A stretch of 64,000 bases of DNA, from positions 186,001 through 250,000 of the forward strand of contig NZ_BMNG01000002.1 of assembly GCF_014646335.1 (NCBI RefSeq), read 5' to 3'. The notes beneath the pieces were generated by a model. It did not search any database, was not told the origin of the DNA, and saw only the letters and a list, made by a program, of their open reading frames with translations. The translations under genes were made by a program, and so were the position numbers. This document shows, one piece after another, positions 1 to 8,080 of the stretch; the first letter of the stretch is position 1; each line of letters begins with the position of its first letter. The stretch is from Streptomyces lasiicapitis. GTDB lineage: Bacteria > Actinomycetota > Actinomycetes > Streptomycetales > Streptomycetaceae.

Positions 1-294
1 GCCGAACTGGCCCGCATGCTCGGCGACTACGCCGACGAACGCACCGCCGCCGGCCGCAAAGTCCCCGGCGATCTGTACCGCGTCCTGGCCCTGACCGACC
101 CGTCGGCAGCCAACGGCCGCGGGGCCCCGGCACCCACTGGCACGGACGGCCAGGCACCCTCCGGCCCCGATGGCCAGGCGTCCGCCGACACCGGCGGCCC
201 CGACGGCCTGGCACCGACCAGCCAGGCCGGCCCGACCGCCCCCGCGCCCATCGCGGCCCCTTCGACGTCCACCGGCGAGGAGCAGGAGTCCTGA
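1..294 (+). CDS. eboA: EboA-domain protein, C-terminal end (partial)
   Basis: Only the last 97 codons are inside the window; the frame is open from base 1 and stops at 292-294. The visible helix-like stretch with ADERTAAGRKVPGDLYRV followed by a low-complexity Ala/Pro/Gly/Thr tail resembles the end of EboA proteins. Identification depends mostly on the neighbours: the stop overlaps the start of the TatD-like eboB (TGATG), and eboE and eboF follow in the same operon. EboA has no established biochemical activity; Ebo operons are linked to export or trafficking of a precursor metabolite to the cell envelope. The long disordered tail may be lineage-specific. Function is family inference, not visible in the fragment. 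Confidence 0.6.
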   Translation, partial: AELARMLGDYADERTAAGRKVPGDLYRVLALTDPSAANGRGAPAPTGTDGQAPSGPDGQASADTGGPDGLAPTSQAGPTAPAPIAAPSTSTGEEQES

Positions 295-1148
295 TGCGTA
301 TCTTCGACCCCCACATCCACATGACCTCCCGCACCACCGACGACTACGAGGCGATGTACGAGGCCGGTGTCCGCGCCGTCGTCGAGCCCGCGTTCTGGCT
401 CGGCCAGCCCCGCACCTCGCCCGCGTCCTTCGTCGACTACTTCGACTCCCTCCTGGGTTGGGAACCCTTCCGCGCCGCCCAGTACGGCATCGCGCACCAC
501 TGCACCATCGCCCTCAACCCCAAGGAGGCGAACGACCCGCGGTGCACGCCCGTCCTCGACCTGTTGCCCCGCTATCTCGTCAAGGACAACGTCGTCGCCG
601 TCGGTGAGATCGGCTACGACTCCATGACCCCCGCTGAGGACACCGCCCTCGCCACCCAGTTGCAGCTCGCCGCCGACCACGAGCTGCCCGCCCTGGTGCA
701 CACCCCACACCGCGACAAGCTGGCGGGCCTGCGCCGCACCCTCGACGTCGTACGGGAGTCCGAGCTGCCCCTGGAGCGGGTCCTGATCGACCACCTCAAC
801 GAGACCACGGTGAAGGAGGCCAAGGACGCGGGCTGCTGGCTCGGCTTCTCCGTCTATCCGGACACCAAGATGGACGAGGACCGGATGGTGGCGATCCTGC
901 ACACCCACGGCCTGGAGAAGGTCCTGGTCAACTCGGCCGCGGACTGGGGCAAGAGCGATCCGCTGAAGACCCGCAAGGTCGGCGACGCCATGCTGGACGC
1001 CGGGTTCTCCGACGACGACGTCGACCAGGTGCTGTGGCGTAACCCCGTGGCCTTCTACGGACTCAGCGGCCGCCTCGCCCTGGACGTCACGGACACGGAC
1101 GTCACGGACACCCACGAGGGCAACTCCATCCTTCGCGGCGGTGCGTGA
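294..1148 (+). CDS. eboB: TatD-family metal-dependent hydrolase (EboB-like)
   Basis: A 284-residue amidohydrolase-fold TIM-barrel protein. It begins MRIFDPHIHM, giving the N-terminal HxH metal-binding motif, and later has LVHTPH, IDHLNE and NSAADWG, which fit the remaining His/Asp ligands of TatD hydrolases. ATG overlaps the preceding eboA stop, so the two are translationally coupled, and eboE starts 3 bases after its stop. In Ebo operons this protein is thought to process or bind a small metabolite; the substrate is unknown. Length is normal for the family and no ligand appears lost. Confidence is high for the fold and good for the Ebo assignment because of the neighbours. Confidence 0.85.
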   Translation: MRIFDPHIHMTSRTTDDYEAMYEAGVRAVVEPAFWLGQPRTSPASFVDYFDSLLGWEPFRAAQYGIAHHCTIALNPKEANDPRCTPVLDLLPRYLVKDNVVAVGEIGYDSMTPAEDTALATQLQLAADHELPALVHTPHRDKLAGLRRTLDVVRESELPLERVLIDHLNETTVKEAKDAGCWLGFSVYPDTKMDEDRMVAILHTHGLEKVLVNSAADWGKSDPLKTRKVGDAMLDAGFSDDDVDQVLWRNPVAFYGLSGRLALDVTDTDVTDTHEGNSILRGGA

Positions 1149-1151
1149 GCC

Positions 1152-2360
1152 ATGCGCTTCCGCCACCCTGACGGGTCCACCGTCCACCTCGCCTACTGCA
1201 CGAACGTGCACCCCGCCGAGACCCTCGACGGCGTCCTGGCGCAACTGCGCGACCACTGCGAGCCCGTCCGCAAGCGGCTCGGCCGCGACCGCATCGGAAT
1301 CGGCCTGTGGCTGGCCAAGGACGCCGCGCACGCCCTGGTCACCGACCCGGCCGCGCTGCGCGGACTGCGCACGGAACTCGACCGGCGCGGCCTGGAAGTC
1401 GTCACCCTCAACGGCTTCCCCTATGAGGGCTTCGGCGCCGAAGAGGTCAAGTACCGCGTCTACAAGCCGGACTGGGCCGACCCCGAACGCCTCGCCCACA
1501 CCACCGCCCTGGCCCGGGTCCTCGCCCAGTTGCTGCCGGACGACGTCACCGAGGGCACCATCTCCACCCTTCCGCTCGGCTGGCGCACCACCTTCGACGC
1601 AGCCCGCGCCGAGGAAGCCCGAGCGGCCCTCGTCACGCTGGCCCAACGCCTGGACGCCCTGGCCGAACTGACCGGCAAGTCCATCCGCATCGGCCTCGAA
1701 CCCGAACCGGGCTGCACCGTCGAGACCACCGGCGACGCCATCGCCCCCCTCGCCGCGGTCGGTCACGACCGCATCGGCATCTGTGTCGACACCTGCCACC
1801 TCGCCACCTCCTTCGAGGACCCGGGGACCGCGCTCGACGCCCTCGCCGCCGCCGACATCCCCGTCGTCAAGTCCCAGCTCTCCGCCGCCCTGCACGCCGA
1901 ACACCCCCATCTGCCGGAAGTACGCGCGGCGCTCGCCGCCTTCGACGAACCCCGCTTCCTGCACCAGACCCGCACCCTGCCCCGTGAACCCGAGGGCCCC
2001 ACGACCGGTGGGACCCTCGTCGCCACCGCCCTGCGCGGCACCGACGACCTGGGCGAAGCCCTCACCCGGCAGGCTCTGCCGGACTCGGCGCCCTGGCGCG
2101 CGCATTTCCACGTCCCGCTGCACGCGACCCCCGCCGCACCGCTCACCTCCACGCTCCCCGTCCTCAAGGACACACTCACCCGGCTCGTCGGCGGACCGCA
2201 CCCGCGCACCCGCCACCTCGAGGTCGAGACCTACACCTGGCAGGCGCTCCCGCCCGAACTGCGCCCGCGCGCCCGCCCCCAGCTCGCCGACGGGATCGCC
2301 GCCGAACTCACCCTCGCCCGTGACCTGTTGACGGACCTCGGCCTGAAGGAACTGCCATGA
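1152..2360 (+). CDS. eboE: EboE-type TIM-barrel protein (xylose isomerase-like)
   Basis: A 402-residue protein opening with MRFRHPDGSTVHLAYCTNVHPAE, the recognisable start of EboE metabolite-traffic proteins. It continues with TLNGFPYEGFG and IGLEPEPGC (Glu metal ligand), GICVDTCHLA (Asp/His) and a C-terminal LEVETYTWQ, the layout of the xylose-isomerase-like sugar epimerase barrel. The ATG lies 3 bases after eboB; its stop overlaps the next ATG by four bases (ATGA). The role inferred from the family is handling of a sugar-like or polyol precursor for the envelope-associated Ebo pathway; no substrate can be read from the sequence. Confidence 0.85.
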   Translation: MRFRHPDGSTVHLAYCTNVHPAETLDGVLAQLRDHCEPVRKRLGRDRIGIGLWLAKDAAHALVTDPAALRGLRTELDRRGLEVVTLNGFPYEGFGAEEVKYRVYKPDWADPERLAHTTALARVLAQLLPDDVTEGTISTLPLGWRTTFDAARAEEARAALVTLAQRLDALAELTGKSIRIGLEPEPGCTVETTGDAIAPLAAVGHDRIGICVDTCHLATSFEDPGTALDALAAADIPVVKSQLSAALHAEHPHLPEVRAALAAFDEPRFLHQTRTLPREPEGPTTGGTLVATALRGTDDLGEALTRQALPDSAPWRAHFHVPLHATPAAPLTSTLPVLKDTLTRLVGGPHPRTRHLEVETYTWQALPPELRPRARPQLADGIAAELTLARDLLTDLGLKELP

Positions 2361-3751
2361 CACCTCCCGCGCCGGGCGGGCCGACCCCGCTGCTCGTCCT
2401 CGACGTCGTCGGCCTCACCCCCCAGCTGCTCGACCACATGCCCCACCTCACCGCCCTGGCCAGGTCCGGTTCCCAGGCGCCGCTGGGCACCGTCCTGCCC
2501 GCCGTCACCTGCGCCGCCCAGTCCACCTTCCTCACCGGCACCCACCCCGCCGAGCACGGCATCGTCGGCAACGGCTGGTACTTCCGCGAACTCGGCGACG
2601 TCCTGCTGTGGCGCCAGCACAACGGCCTCGTCGCCGGCGACAAACTCTGGGACGCCGCCCGCCGCGCGCACCCCGGCTACACCGTCGCCAACATCTGCTG
2701 GTGGTACGCCATGGGCGCCGACACCGACTTCACCGTCACCCCCCGTCCCGTCTACTACGCCGACGGCCGCAAAGAGCCCGACTGCTACACCCGGCCACCC
2801 GCCCTGCACGACGAACTCACCGACAAACTCGGCACGTTCCCCCTCTTCCACTTCTGGGGCCCGGGCGCCGACATCGTCTCCAGCCAATGGATCGTGGACG
2901 CCACCCGCCACATCCTCACCACCCGGCACCCCGACCTGGCCCTGTGCTACCTCCCTCACCTCGACTACGACCTGCAGCGCTTCGGCCCCGACGACCCGCG
3001 CTCACACCAGGCCGCCGCCGACCTGGACACCACCCTCGCCCCCCTCCTGGACCAGGCGAAGACGGAAGGCCGCACCGTCGTCGCCCTGTCCGAGTACGGC
3101 ATCACCCGTGTGAGCCGGCCCATCGACATCAACCGCGCCCTGCGCCGCGCCGGACTCCTCGAAGTCCACACCCAGGACGGCATGGAATACCTCGACCCGA
3201 TGGCGTCCCGCGCCTTCGCCGTCGCCGACCATCAGATCGCCCACATCTACGTGCGCCGCCCCGAGGACCTGGAGGCCACCCGCGCCGCCCTCGACGGGCT
3301 GCCCGGCATCGAGCAGCTCCTCGACGACGAGGGCAAGAAGGCCCACCACCTCGACCACCCCCGCTCCGGGGAACTCGTCGCCATCGCGGAGCCCGACGCC
3401 TGGTTCACGTACTACTACTGGCTCGACGACGCCCGCGCGCCCGACTTCGCGCAGCTCGTCGAGATCCACCGCAAGCCCGGCTACGACCCCGTCGAGCTCT
3501 TCATGGACCCCCAGGACCCCTATGTGCGGCTCAAGGCCGCGGGCGCCCTGGCCCGCAAGAAGCTCGGCATGCGCTACCGCATGGCGGTCGTTCCCCTGGA
3601 CCCCTCACCTATTCGCGGCAGCCACGGCCGCCTCCCCACAAACTCCAACGAAAGCCCACTCATCCTCTGCTCCACCCCCCACGCCGTCACCGGCCACGTC
3701 GACGCCACCGATGTGAAATCACTGCTGCTCCGGCTCGCAGGCCTGCACTGA
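2357..3751 (+). CDS. eboF: Alkaline phosphatase-fold nucleotide pyrophosphatase/phosphodiesterase (EboF-like)
   Basis: A 464-residue protein of the alkaline phosphatase superfamily. It starts with LLVLDVVGL (first metal Asp) and has PAVTCAAQSTFLTGTHPAEHG, with the Thr nucleophile in the order seen in NPP enzymes, then LPHLDYDLQRFGP and a late SHGRLP. The segment where many relatives have an Asp-His metal pair reads ALSEYGITRV, so this position is altered, perhaps as a subfamily trait. It overlaps eboE by ATGA and is the last gene of the Ebo run; a 230-bp gap follows. Expected to hydrolyse a phosphoester or pyrophosphate on the Ebo-handled metabolite; this is inference. Confidence 0.8.
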   Translation: MTPPAPGGPTPLLVLDVVGLTPQLLDHMPHLTALARSGSQAPLGTVLPAVTCAAQSTFLTGTHPAEHGIVGNGWYFRELGDVLLWRQHNGLVAGDKLWDAARRAHPGYTVANICWWYAMGADTDFTVTPRPVYYADGRKEPDCYTRPPALHDELTDKLGTFPLFHFWGPGADIVSSQWIVDATRHILTTRHPDLALCYLPHLDYDLQRFGPDDPRSHQAAADLDTTLAPLLDQAKTEGRTVVALSEYGITRVSRPIDINRALRRAGLLEVHTQDGMEYLDPMASRAFAVADHQIAHIYVRRPEDLEATRAALDGLPGIEQLLDDEGKKAHHLDHPRSGELVAIAEPDAWFTYYYWLDDARAPDFAQLVEIHRKPGYDPVELFMDPQDPYVRLKAAGALARKKLGMRYRMAVVPLDPSPIRGSHGRLPTNSNESPLILCSTPHAVTGHVDATDVKSLLLRLAGLH

Positions 3752-3981
3752 ACCCCGCGGTCCGCACCGTGATGTCCGTGGCGGTGGCGCACCGCGAGAT
3801 CCGCACGGGACCAGCGCTGTGTCCGCCGCGTCCCGCATCACGTTCGAGCCGCGTTCCGAACGATTTCCACTGAACCAGAGGGCACGGCCCACGCCATCAG
3901 GGTCCGCCCCTGATCCCGCCCTGATCCGCGATTCGAACCCATCCCTGATCCGCCCCCGACCTCCACTGCAGGGAGAACCAC

Positions 3982-5052
3982 ATGACCCGCAAGCACACAC
4001 CGGACGACCCCGAACTCGCCCACAGACTCAGCCGGCGCGGCATGCTCGGCGTCGCGGCGGGCGCGAGCGCGGCCGCCCTCGTCGGCACCGCGGCCGCCGC
4101 GAGCCCGGCGACCGCCGCCACGGGCTCCGCCGAAGCGCAGGCGTCGGGCAAGGGCCGCGGCCGTCCCGTCCTGCCGCCGGGCCGCCTGGGCGTCCAGCTC
4201 TACAGCCTCCGCGACAAGGTCTCCACCGCCGGGTTCGCGACCGTCTTCGCCGAGTTGGAGAGATACGGGTACGACGAGGTCGAGTTCGCCGGGTACACCC
4301 AGGGCTCCGCCGGCCCCATCACCCTCGCGCAGCTCAAGCGGCTCGCCCGTGATCACGGGTTGCACCCGATCGGAAGCCACGTCGGCTATTACGACAACGG
4401 CAACCCGAACGCGTACACGTTCGCGCAGAACCTCACCAAGGTCCTCGACGACGCCGAGGCGCTCGGCCTGAAGCACATCGGCACCGCCTCGGGGCCCTTC
4501 CGGTACGGCGCTACCGTCGACGCGTGGAAGCGGGCCGCGGAGGACTTCAACACGTACGGCGAGGCGGCACGCGCGCGGGGCATGAAGTTCTACCAGCACA
4601 ATCACGCCGAGGAGTTCTCCTTCGCCACGGACAAGCCGGGCGTGCGCCTCTACGACGTGCTGCTGTCCGAGACCGATCCGGACTACGTGTACCTGGAGAT
4701 GGACATCTACTGGGCGTACTCGGCCCAGTTCCGCTTCGGCAAGCAGGTGGACGGCACACCGCGGCCCTTCGACCCGCTGGACTACGTCCTGAAGCGGCCG
4801 CACCGCTACCCGCTGTTCCACGTCAAGGACGGCATCCGTGACGACTCCGCCCGCGACGGCTACCGCATGGTGGACGTCGGGGACGGAAACATCGACTACA
4901 AGAGGTTCCTGTCGAAGGTGACCGCCCGCACGCACGGCGGGCGCCGCTACCACCACTGGCAGGCCGAGCACGACAATCCCGCGGAGTCCTACGCGTTCGC
5001 CCGGAAGTCCAGCGCGCACCTGCACTCCCTGCGGGAGCGCTGCGGCGACTGA
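3982..5052 (+). CDS. Tat-exported sugar phosphate isomerase/epimerase-family protein
   Basis: A 356-residue protein with a twin-arginine signal near residues 17-25 (LSRRGMLGV) followed by an Ala/Gly-rich hydrophobic stretch, so export through Tat is likely. The mature part is an AP-endonuclease-2/xylose-isomerase-like barrel: LGVQLYSLRD, YDEVEFAGY, YQHNHAEEF, YLEMDIYW and FHVKDG match the strand ends carrying metal ligands. The ATG is preceded by CAGGGAG. It lies 230 bp after eboF on the same strand and may work with the Ebo pathway or be a separate unit. Family members act on sugars or inositols (epimerase or dehydratase); the substrate is unknown. A long inverted repeat terminates the gene. 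Confidence 0.8.
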   Translation: MTRKHTPDDPELAHRLSRRGMLGVAAGASAAALVGTAAAASPATAATGSAEAQASGKGRGRPVLPPGRLGVQLYSLRDKVSTAGFATVFAELERYGYDEVEFAGYTQGSAGPITLAQLKRLARDHGLHPIGSHVGYYDNGNPNAYTFAQNLTKVLDDAEALGLKHIGTASGPFRYGATVDAWKRAAEDFNTYGEAARARGMKFYQHNHAEEFSFATDKPGVRLYDVLLSETDPDYVYLEMDIYWAYSAQFRFGKQVDGTPRPFDPLDYVLKRPHRYPLFHVKDGIRDDSARDGYRMVDVGDGNIDYKRFLSKVTARTHGGRRYHHWQAEHDNPAESYAFARKSSAHLHSLRERCGD

Positions 5053-5074
5053 GTCGCGGTGGGGCCGCGCACAC

Positions 5075-5126
5075 AGGGGGAGGGGGTTCCACCCGCCAGT
5101 CACGGTGAGTGGAACCGCCTCCCCCT
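5075..5126. terminator. Bidirectional terminator hairpin
   Basis: Two 18-base arms (5075-5092 and 5109-5126) are complementary except for one position, around a 16-base loop. It sits between the plus-strand isomerase gene ending at 5052 and the minus-strand transporter ending at 5146, so it can stop transcription from both sides. There is no clear T-run, as is common for Streptomyces terminators. Confidence 0.75.
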
Positions 5127-5145
5127 GGAACACACGGCGGGGACG

Positions 5146-6570
5146 CTATGCCGCGATCGCCCGCGCGCGTGGGACCCCCGGTTGCCGCAGCAGCAGGGAC
5201 AGCCCCGCCGCGAGCAGCGACACCGCACCGGCCATCGTGTAGGCGCCGACATAGCCCCAGGAGTCCACGACCATCGCACCCATGCCGCCTCCGAAGAGGC
5301 CGCTCACGAGCTTCGCGCTGTAGACCATGCCGTAGTTGGACGCGTTGTTGTTCTCTCCGAAGTAGTCGGGTACGAGCGACGCGAACAGCGGATAGAACGC
5401 GCCGCCCGCGAAGCCCGACAGGAAGGCGAAGGCCAGGAACAGCGGCTGGTTGTGCATCTCGCCCGCCCAGAGGACGCCGAACTGTGCCATGGCCAGGGCC
5501 ACGCACACGTACGTCAGGGTGCGCTGCCGTCCGAGGCGGTCGGAGAGCCAGCCCACCACGCCACGCCCCGTGCCGTTGATCACCGACATGACGCCCATCG
5601 ACGACGCCGCGATCAGCGGGCCGAAACCCATCTCCTTGGCGAACGGCACCTGGAAGGAGATCCCGAAGATCGACACTCCGGCGCAGCACAGTATGCACAC
5701 CCACATCAGCGGCACCACTCCGGTGCGTAACGCCTCACCAGGGGTGAACTGCCGTACCGAGGGCGGGTTCTTGGCCAGTGCCACGGCCGTGCGCGGGTCG
5801 CTGCTGGGCCGCAGCGGGTCCACGTCGGCCGGCCACCAGTTCTTCGGCGGATCCTTGAAGAACATGCCCGCCACCAGGGTCACGGCGAGGACGTAGAAGC
5901 CCACCAGGTCCAGCACCGTGCGGTAGTTGGACGTGTCGAAGCCGTACGAGAACAGGAAGATGAAGGGCACCGCTCCGTAGGCGAACCCTCCGTTGACGAA
6001 GCCCGTCTTGCCGCCGCGCCGCTCGGGGTACCACTTGCCGACCATGTTCACGCACGTCGAGTAGATCAACCCCGAGCCGACCCCGCCGAGCAGGCCGAAG
6101 CCGACCATCGCCGCCGCCACGTTGGGTGCGTGACTGAGGCTGACGAACCCGAGCAGCGACAGGACCGAGCCCACCAGCATGGCCTTGCGGCTCGTCAGGA
6201 CGCCCTTCTCGCGCAGCTTCCCGGCCGGGAAGGAGACACCCGCCTGGAAGAAGATCCAGACGCTCAGCACCCAGAAGGTGTTCGACGACGTCCAGTGATG
6301 CGCCGCGGACAGGGTGTCCTCGGCGGCCCCGTAGGCGTACTCGAAGACACTGATGGCGATCATGGCCACCCAGGGGAGGACCACCATCGTCCAGCGGGGA
6401 CGGCCGAGGATGTCCCGGTCGCTCTCGCCGACGCGGTACACACGCCCGCGTTCGTCCGTGATCTCTCTGTGCGACTGCTGCGACTTCCTGGACTGCTGCG
6501 GCTCGTGCGAATGGTGCGACGCGTCAGTGCTGCCCGGCGCGTTCTTTCCGGCGATGGGCTCCGCCGTCAT
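5146..6570 (-). CDS. OFA-family MFS transporter (oxalate/formate antiporter type), copy 1
   Basis: A 474-residue major-facilitator protein with about 12 hydrophobic segments. After a His/Gln/Ser-rich N-terminal tail it has GRPRWTMVVLPWVAMIAISVFEYAYGAAE, and later GKWYPERRGGKTGFVNGGFAYG and GRGVVGWLSDRLGRQRTL, all typical of the oxalate:formate antiporter family. ATG at 6570 is preferred over the GTG at 6588 because GAGGAG lies correctly upstream. It is separated by one base from copy 2, so the two form a tandem pair. They head the acyl-CoA/C1 locus and probably move a small dicarboxylate or monocarboxylate. Substrate not provable from sequence. Confidence 0.85.
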   Translation of the reverse strand: MTAEPIAGKNAPGSTDASHHSHEPQQSRKSQQSHREITDERGRVYRVGESDRDILGRPRWTMVVLPWVAMIAISVFEYAYGAAEDTLSAAHHWTSSNTFWVLSVWIFFQAGVSFPAGKLREKGVLTSRKAMLVGSVLSLLGFVSLSHAPNVAAAMVGFGLLGGVGSGLIYSTCVNMVGKWYPERRGGKTGFVNGGFAYGAVPFIFLFSYGFDTSNYRTVLDLVGFYVLAVTLVAGMFFKDPPKNWWPADVDPLRPSSDPRTAVALAKNPPSVRQFTPGEALRTGVVPLMWVCILCCAGVSIFGISFQVPFAKEMGFGPLIAASSMGVMSVINGTGRGVVGWLSDRLGRQRTLTYVCVALAMAQFGVLWAGEMHNQPLFLAFAFLSGFAGGAFYPLFASLVPDYFGENNNASNYGMVYSAKLVSGLFGGGMGAMVVDSWGYVGAYTMAGAVSLLAAGLSLLLRQPGVPRARAIAA

Positions 6571-6571
6571 A

Positions 6572-7960
6572 TCAAGCCATCTCCTCACCGAGGGGTTGTG
6601 GATTGGGTTTGATGTCCTTGGATTTCGGCCTTCCCGGCTGGGAAAGGAAGAGCGCGATGAATCCGGCGAACAGGGAAATGGACCCGGCCAGAGTGAATGC
6701 GCCGGTGTGGCCCCAGTTGCTCACCACGACGGCACCCATGCCGGATCCGAGAAGTCCGGAGACCAGCTTGGAGCTGTACACCAGGCCGTAGTTGGAGGCG
6801 TTGTTGTTCTCCCCGAAATAGTCCGCCGTCATGGCCGCGAACATCGGGAAGATGGCGCCTCCGCCGAAGCCGGAGATGCTGGAGAAGATCAGGAACAGTG
6901 GCAGGTTCTTGATCTCCGCCGACCACAGGATTCCGTACTGCGAGAGTCCGAGGACGATGCAGACGAAGATGAGGCAGCGCTTGCGCCCGTAGCGGTCCGA
7001 GAGCCAGCCGATCACGCCGCGACCGGTGCCGTTGACAATCGCCTTGAGGGACATGGCCGTGGCGACGATTCCGCCGGCGAATCCGGCGTCCTCTCCGATG
7101 TCCACCTGGAACGCGATGCCGAAGATGTTCACACCCGAGGTGCAGAGCAGACAGAACCACATCAGCCCGACTCGACCGGTCTGCCACGCCTCCCTCGGCG
7201 TGTACTGCTTCACGGCGGGCGGGTTCATCTCCAGGGCGCGCCTGGCCCGTGGGTCGTCCGGCGGCCGCAGCGGGTCCACGTCGGCCGGCCACCAGTTCTT
7301 CGGCGGATCCTGGAAGTAGTAGCCCGCCACGGCGACCATCGCCGCCAGGAAGAGGCCGACGGACACGAGCACCCAGCGGAAGTTCGTCAGGTCCATGAAT
7401 CCGGTGAAGATGAAAACGAACGGCACCGAGCCGTAGGCGAATCCGCCGTTGACGAATCCGGTCTTTCCTCCCTTTCGTTCCGGATACCATTTGCCGACCA
7501 TATTCACGCAGGTGGCATAAACCATGCCGGCGCCCATGCCGCTGAACATGCCGAAGCCGATGTAGGCGACGACCACGTGCGGCGCGAACGCCAGTGACAG
7601 ATAGCCCAACAGTGTGCCGAGTGCGCCGAACATCATGGCCCAGCGTGCCGGTAGCTTCCCGCTCTCCCGCAGTTTGCCCGCAGGGAAGGCCACCGCGGCC
7701 TGGAAGAAGACCCAGACCCCGAGCATCCAGAAGATGTGCAGACTGCTCCAGGAATGCGCGGTGTGCAGTGTGTCCTCGGCGGAGGCGAACGCGTACTCGG
7801 CCGAGCTGATGCCCATCATGCCCACCCACGGCAGGATGACCATCCATTTCCGCTTGCGGCCCATGATGTCGATGTCGGTCTCGCCGACCCGATACATCCG
7901 GCCGTTGGAGTCCGTCACCTCCCGGTAGGGGACGGCGGTGCGTATGTCGGTTGTCGTCAT
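6572..7960 (-). CDS. OFA-family MFS transporter, copy 2
   Basis: A 462-residue paralogue of the next gene, sharing the same hallmark segments (KWMVILPWVGMMGISSAEYAFASAED, WYPERKGGKTGFVNGGFAYG, GRGVIGWLSDRYGRKR). ATG at 7960 is chosen because residues upstream are not family-like and AAGGGG precedes it. Its stop (6572-6574) almost touches the start of copy 1. The third-position G/C bias is slightly lower than in copy 1 (several GAT, TTT and TAT codons), suggesting the two copies have different ages or histories. Likely transports the organic acid used by the CoA enzymes upstream. Confidence 0.85.
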   Translation of the reverse strand: MTTTDIRTAVPYREVTDSNGRMYRVGETDIDIMGRKRKWMVILPWVGMMGISSAEYAFASAEDTLHTAHSWSSLHIFWMLGVWVFFQAAVAFPAGKLRESGKLPARWAMMFGALGTLLGYLSLAFAPHVVVAYIGFGMFSGMGAGMVYATCVNMVGKWYPERKGGKTGFVNGGFAYGSVPFVFIFTGFMDLTNFRWVLVSVGLFLAAMVAVAGYYFQDPPKNWWPADVDPLRPPDDPRARRALEMNPPAVKQYTPREAWQTGRVGLMWFCLLCTSGVNIFGIAFQVDIGEDAGFAGGIVATAMSLKAIVNGTGRGVIGWLSDRYGRKRCLIFVCIVLGLSQYGILWSAEIKNLPLFLIFSSISGFGGGAIFPMFAAMTADYFGENNNASNYGLVYSSKLVSGLLGSGMGAVVVSNWGHTGAFTLAGSISLFAGFIALFLSQPGRPKSKDIKPNPQPLGEEMA

Positions 7961-8080
7961 GTCGCTTGAGCACCCCTTGCGTCGAAAAGATCCTGGCCAG
8001 CGCCCCCTGTCCAATTCCTTTCGTGTGCGCACGGGTCCCGGGGCCGGCCGACGCGCACCGCCGGCCGGCTCCCGCACCGG

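Noticed and set aside
27..2363. Very long minus-strand open frame (778 codons) opposite eboB and eboE
   Set aside because: Its translation is low-complexity Gly/Val/Arg without family resemblance, typical of the antisense frame of high-GC genes; the plus strand has clear enzyme motifs.
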